Below are positions 62,535 through 64,000 of a DNA stretch of 64,000 nucleotides, in pieces (the stretch's first letter is position 1; each line of letters opens with the position of its first letter). The DNA comes from Oreocharis arfaki (Eukaryota > Chordata > Aves > Passeriformes > Paramythiidae). The stretch covers positions 62,001-126,000 of the forward strand of contig VZRR01011494.1 in the NCBI GenBank assembly GCA_013398015.1, read 5' to 3'. The translations under genes and the position numbers were made by a program. Below the pieces are notes generated by a model. It saw only the letters and a program-made list of their open reading frames with translations, ran no database searches and was not told the DNA's origin.

Positions 62535-64000
62535 AAGAGCTGAATCACAAAGAGCTCATATAGCTTGTAGCTGAGAAGTTGCTACACTTGCTGAAATCAC
62601 CCATCGCCTGGGGGAGTTGCGAAGCTCCTGGAAAAGCTTTTCCCTGGCAGGATACTTTCTCTAGGAAGGTCGCAACACACGGGGTTGTCCACCACTGGAC
62701 CCCAAAGGCAACTCTGCTATAGTAAATGCTGCCTATTTTAACTTCCTTGGAACAGTATCAATAGCATTTCAGTACAAAGATAAATTTCATAAGAAACCTT
62801 TTTCTTAAAAATACCCTTTATTTACACATTTTAAAGAAGGTAATATATTAATAGAATTGTTTAGATCCACTAAATATTTAAAAGGTTTCGTAGAAATCAA
62901 GGATAGAAAAGATATTACCTGCCTTTACAGTGGCAGAAGGTTCCTTCAGTTCATTTTCCAGTACTGCATCCACTTGTGTTCAGTATACCTCTATGTCAAT
63001 GCCCTGATGAGGCCTGGAAAGTAAGTTGGAGAAGATATCAAACAATGCATCTCAATTTTGCCTGGGATGTAGAGCAAATAGCTTCCTAAGATGATAGTTT
63101 TAGGAGTGCCATATTTTTAGCAAAGCAATCTTACATCCTGTGGTGATACGGGAACTGTTGCAGTCAAAGAAACGGGACTAAAGCAGAAGCACTGGGATGT
63201 GCAGTGTAACTGGGATATGCTCTGTATAGAAAATCCCCCTTTATGAAGAAAAAATGCTACAGTTGCTAAATCTTGATGACAAGCAACCTACCTGTCCCCA
63301 GTTCAGCAAACTGGGTTACTGCATCCTAGGTCTGAAGAGCTACACTGCGACTGAAGTAAGCAGGTCTCAGCCTTTCCACTTGTCTCATGAAAACAAGAGC
63401 ATCACTTTATCCTTCAATTTTTCAACTTTCTATCAAAGTACACAGATAATAAAGTTTCTTCACTCCTACTCTATATTTGTCTAAATTGCAAGTCATTCCC
63501 CTTTACTATTCCGCTCCCATTCACTTTATTACGTAGGGAAAAGTACTGCTTACAAGTTGTTTATACAGTTTGGACTCTGCTCTTAGTACACTACTCTTTG
63601 AAACAGGTATTGTTAAAGCAACACAGCCCCCTAGTGTGGATATAATCCAAGCGTTTAATTCATATACAATTATGAGGCACTAACTTTCACCAGACTACAT
63701 ATAGTAACAATTACACAGACTTCACTTCAACAAAAAATCTCTAACCAGACAACAACAAAAAACTCAAAACCATAGACATAGAAAATCTGCACCAGCCAAT
63801 AATCAAGAATGTAAATTTAATAAAAATTTAATAGCTAAAATAGTTTACATTTGGAGCAGTTCAGCTAACATTTTTGAGTGAAGGCTTTCAAAGAGATGGA
63901 ATTAAATCACAGACCTTAATTCTGGTGCCTCATATCTTAAAGACTGGAAGAAGGTCAGGTATCACTTATGTAGTATAATCCAGCACCATTTTCAGCAGCT
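62535..64000. other. Non-coding interval, GC-richer at its left end
   Basis: The portion 62535-62710 is GC-richer and may be part of the adjacent ERV element. It begins with a repeat of CACAAAGAGCT (62531-62541 and 62546-62556). Beyond it I see no gene. A CTCF-like motif at 63624-63639 is discussed in findings. Confidence 0.45.

Noticed and set aside
1..64000. CRISPR arrays, operons, bacterial or phage-type systems
   Set aside because: No regularly spaced direct repeats, ribosome-binding sites or dense gene packing. The repeat content is avian, so these categories do not apply.
1..64000. tRNA and rRNA genes
   Set aside because: No A-box/B-box pair with cloverleaf pairing or rRNA-like stretch was noticed by eye. 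A covariance-model scan was not possible.

Overview
The window reads as AT-rich, gene-poor avian nuclear DNA. The bird assignment rests on repeats I recognise. At least ten pieces of CR1 non-LTR retrotransposon are present, several with the typical 3' end (on the reverse strand: AATCATAGAAT, then GTTGGAAGGGACC-like, then TCCAACC). Four long terminal repeats (LTRs) of endogenous retroviruses (ERVs) are also present, three of them of types I associate with bird genomes. I cannot tell the species, the chromosome, or whether the window is intergenic or lies within a large intron.

I found no protein-coding exon, tRNA, rRNA or CRISPR array that I can support. The longest open frames are CR1 or LTR sequence, translations of a simple repeat, an artefact across an N gap, or isolated frames with no recognisable domain. 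Four of that last group are discussed in the findings.

Layout: a CR1 piece at 415-625; a 39-bp tandem duplication at 6478-6555; an ERV LTR on the + strand at 7655-8243; an 18-bp minisatellite at 13884-13936; CR1 copies at 15236-16059 (-) and 18463-18796 (+); part of a second LTR family at 20160-20330 (-); a CR1 with broken reverse-transcriptase coding sequence at 27173-28315 (-); purine/pyrimidine mirror repeats at 33394-33460 and 40106-40216; CR1 at 44682-45240 (-) and 48757-49258 (-); a solo LTR at 49337-50419 (-) with a 5-bp target duplication and a 497-bp assembly gap inside it; two CR1 pieces at 53340-54108 and 54243-54478 (-); CR1 remnants at 57628-57835 (+) and 59766-59975 (-); and a further LTR-like element at 62172-62534 (+). 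The long intervals between these look like ordinary unique avian non-coding DNA.

No set of genes works together here and I see no sign of a new biological system. The most informative observations are the gap-containing solo LTR, a shared 14-bp terminal motif across three different LTRs, the long (TTTTCC)n mirror repeat, the perfect 39-bp duplication, and a few short CpG-dense or palindromic islets. Repeat-family names come from memory of avian consensus sequences, not from a database search, and element edges are approximate unless stated otherwise.
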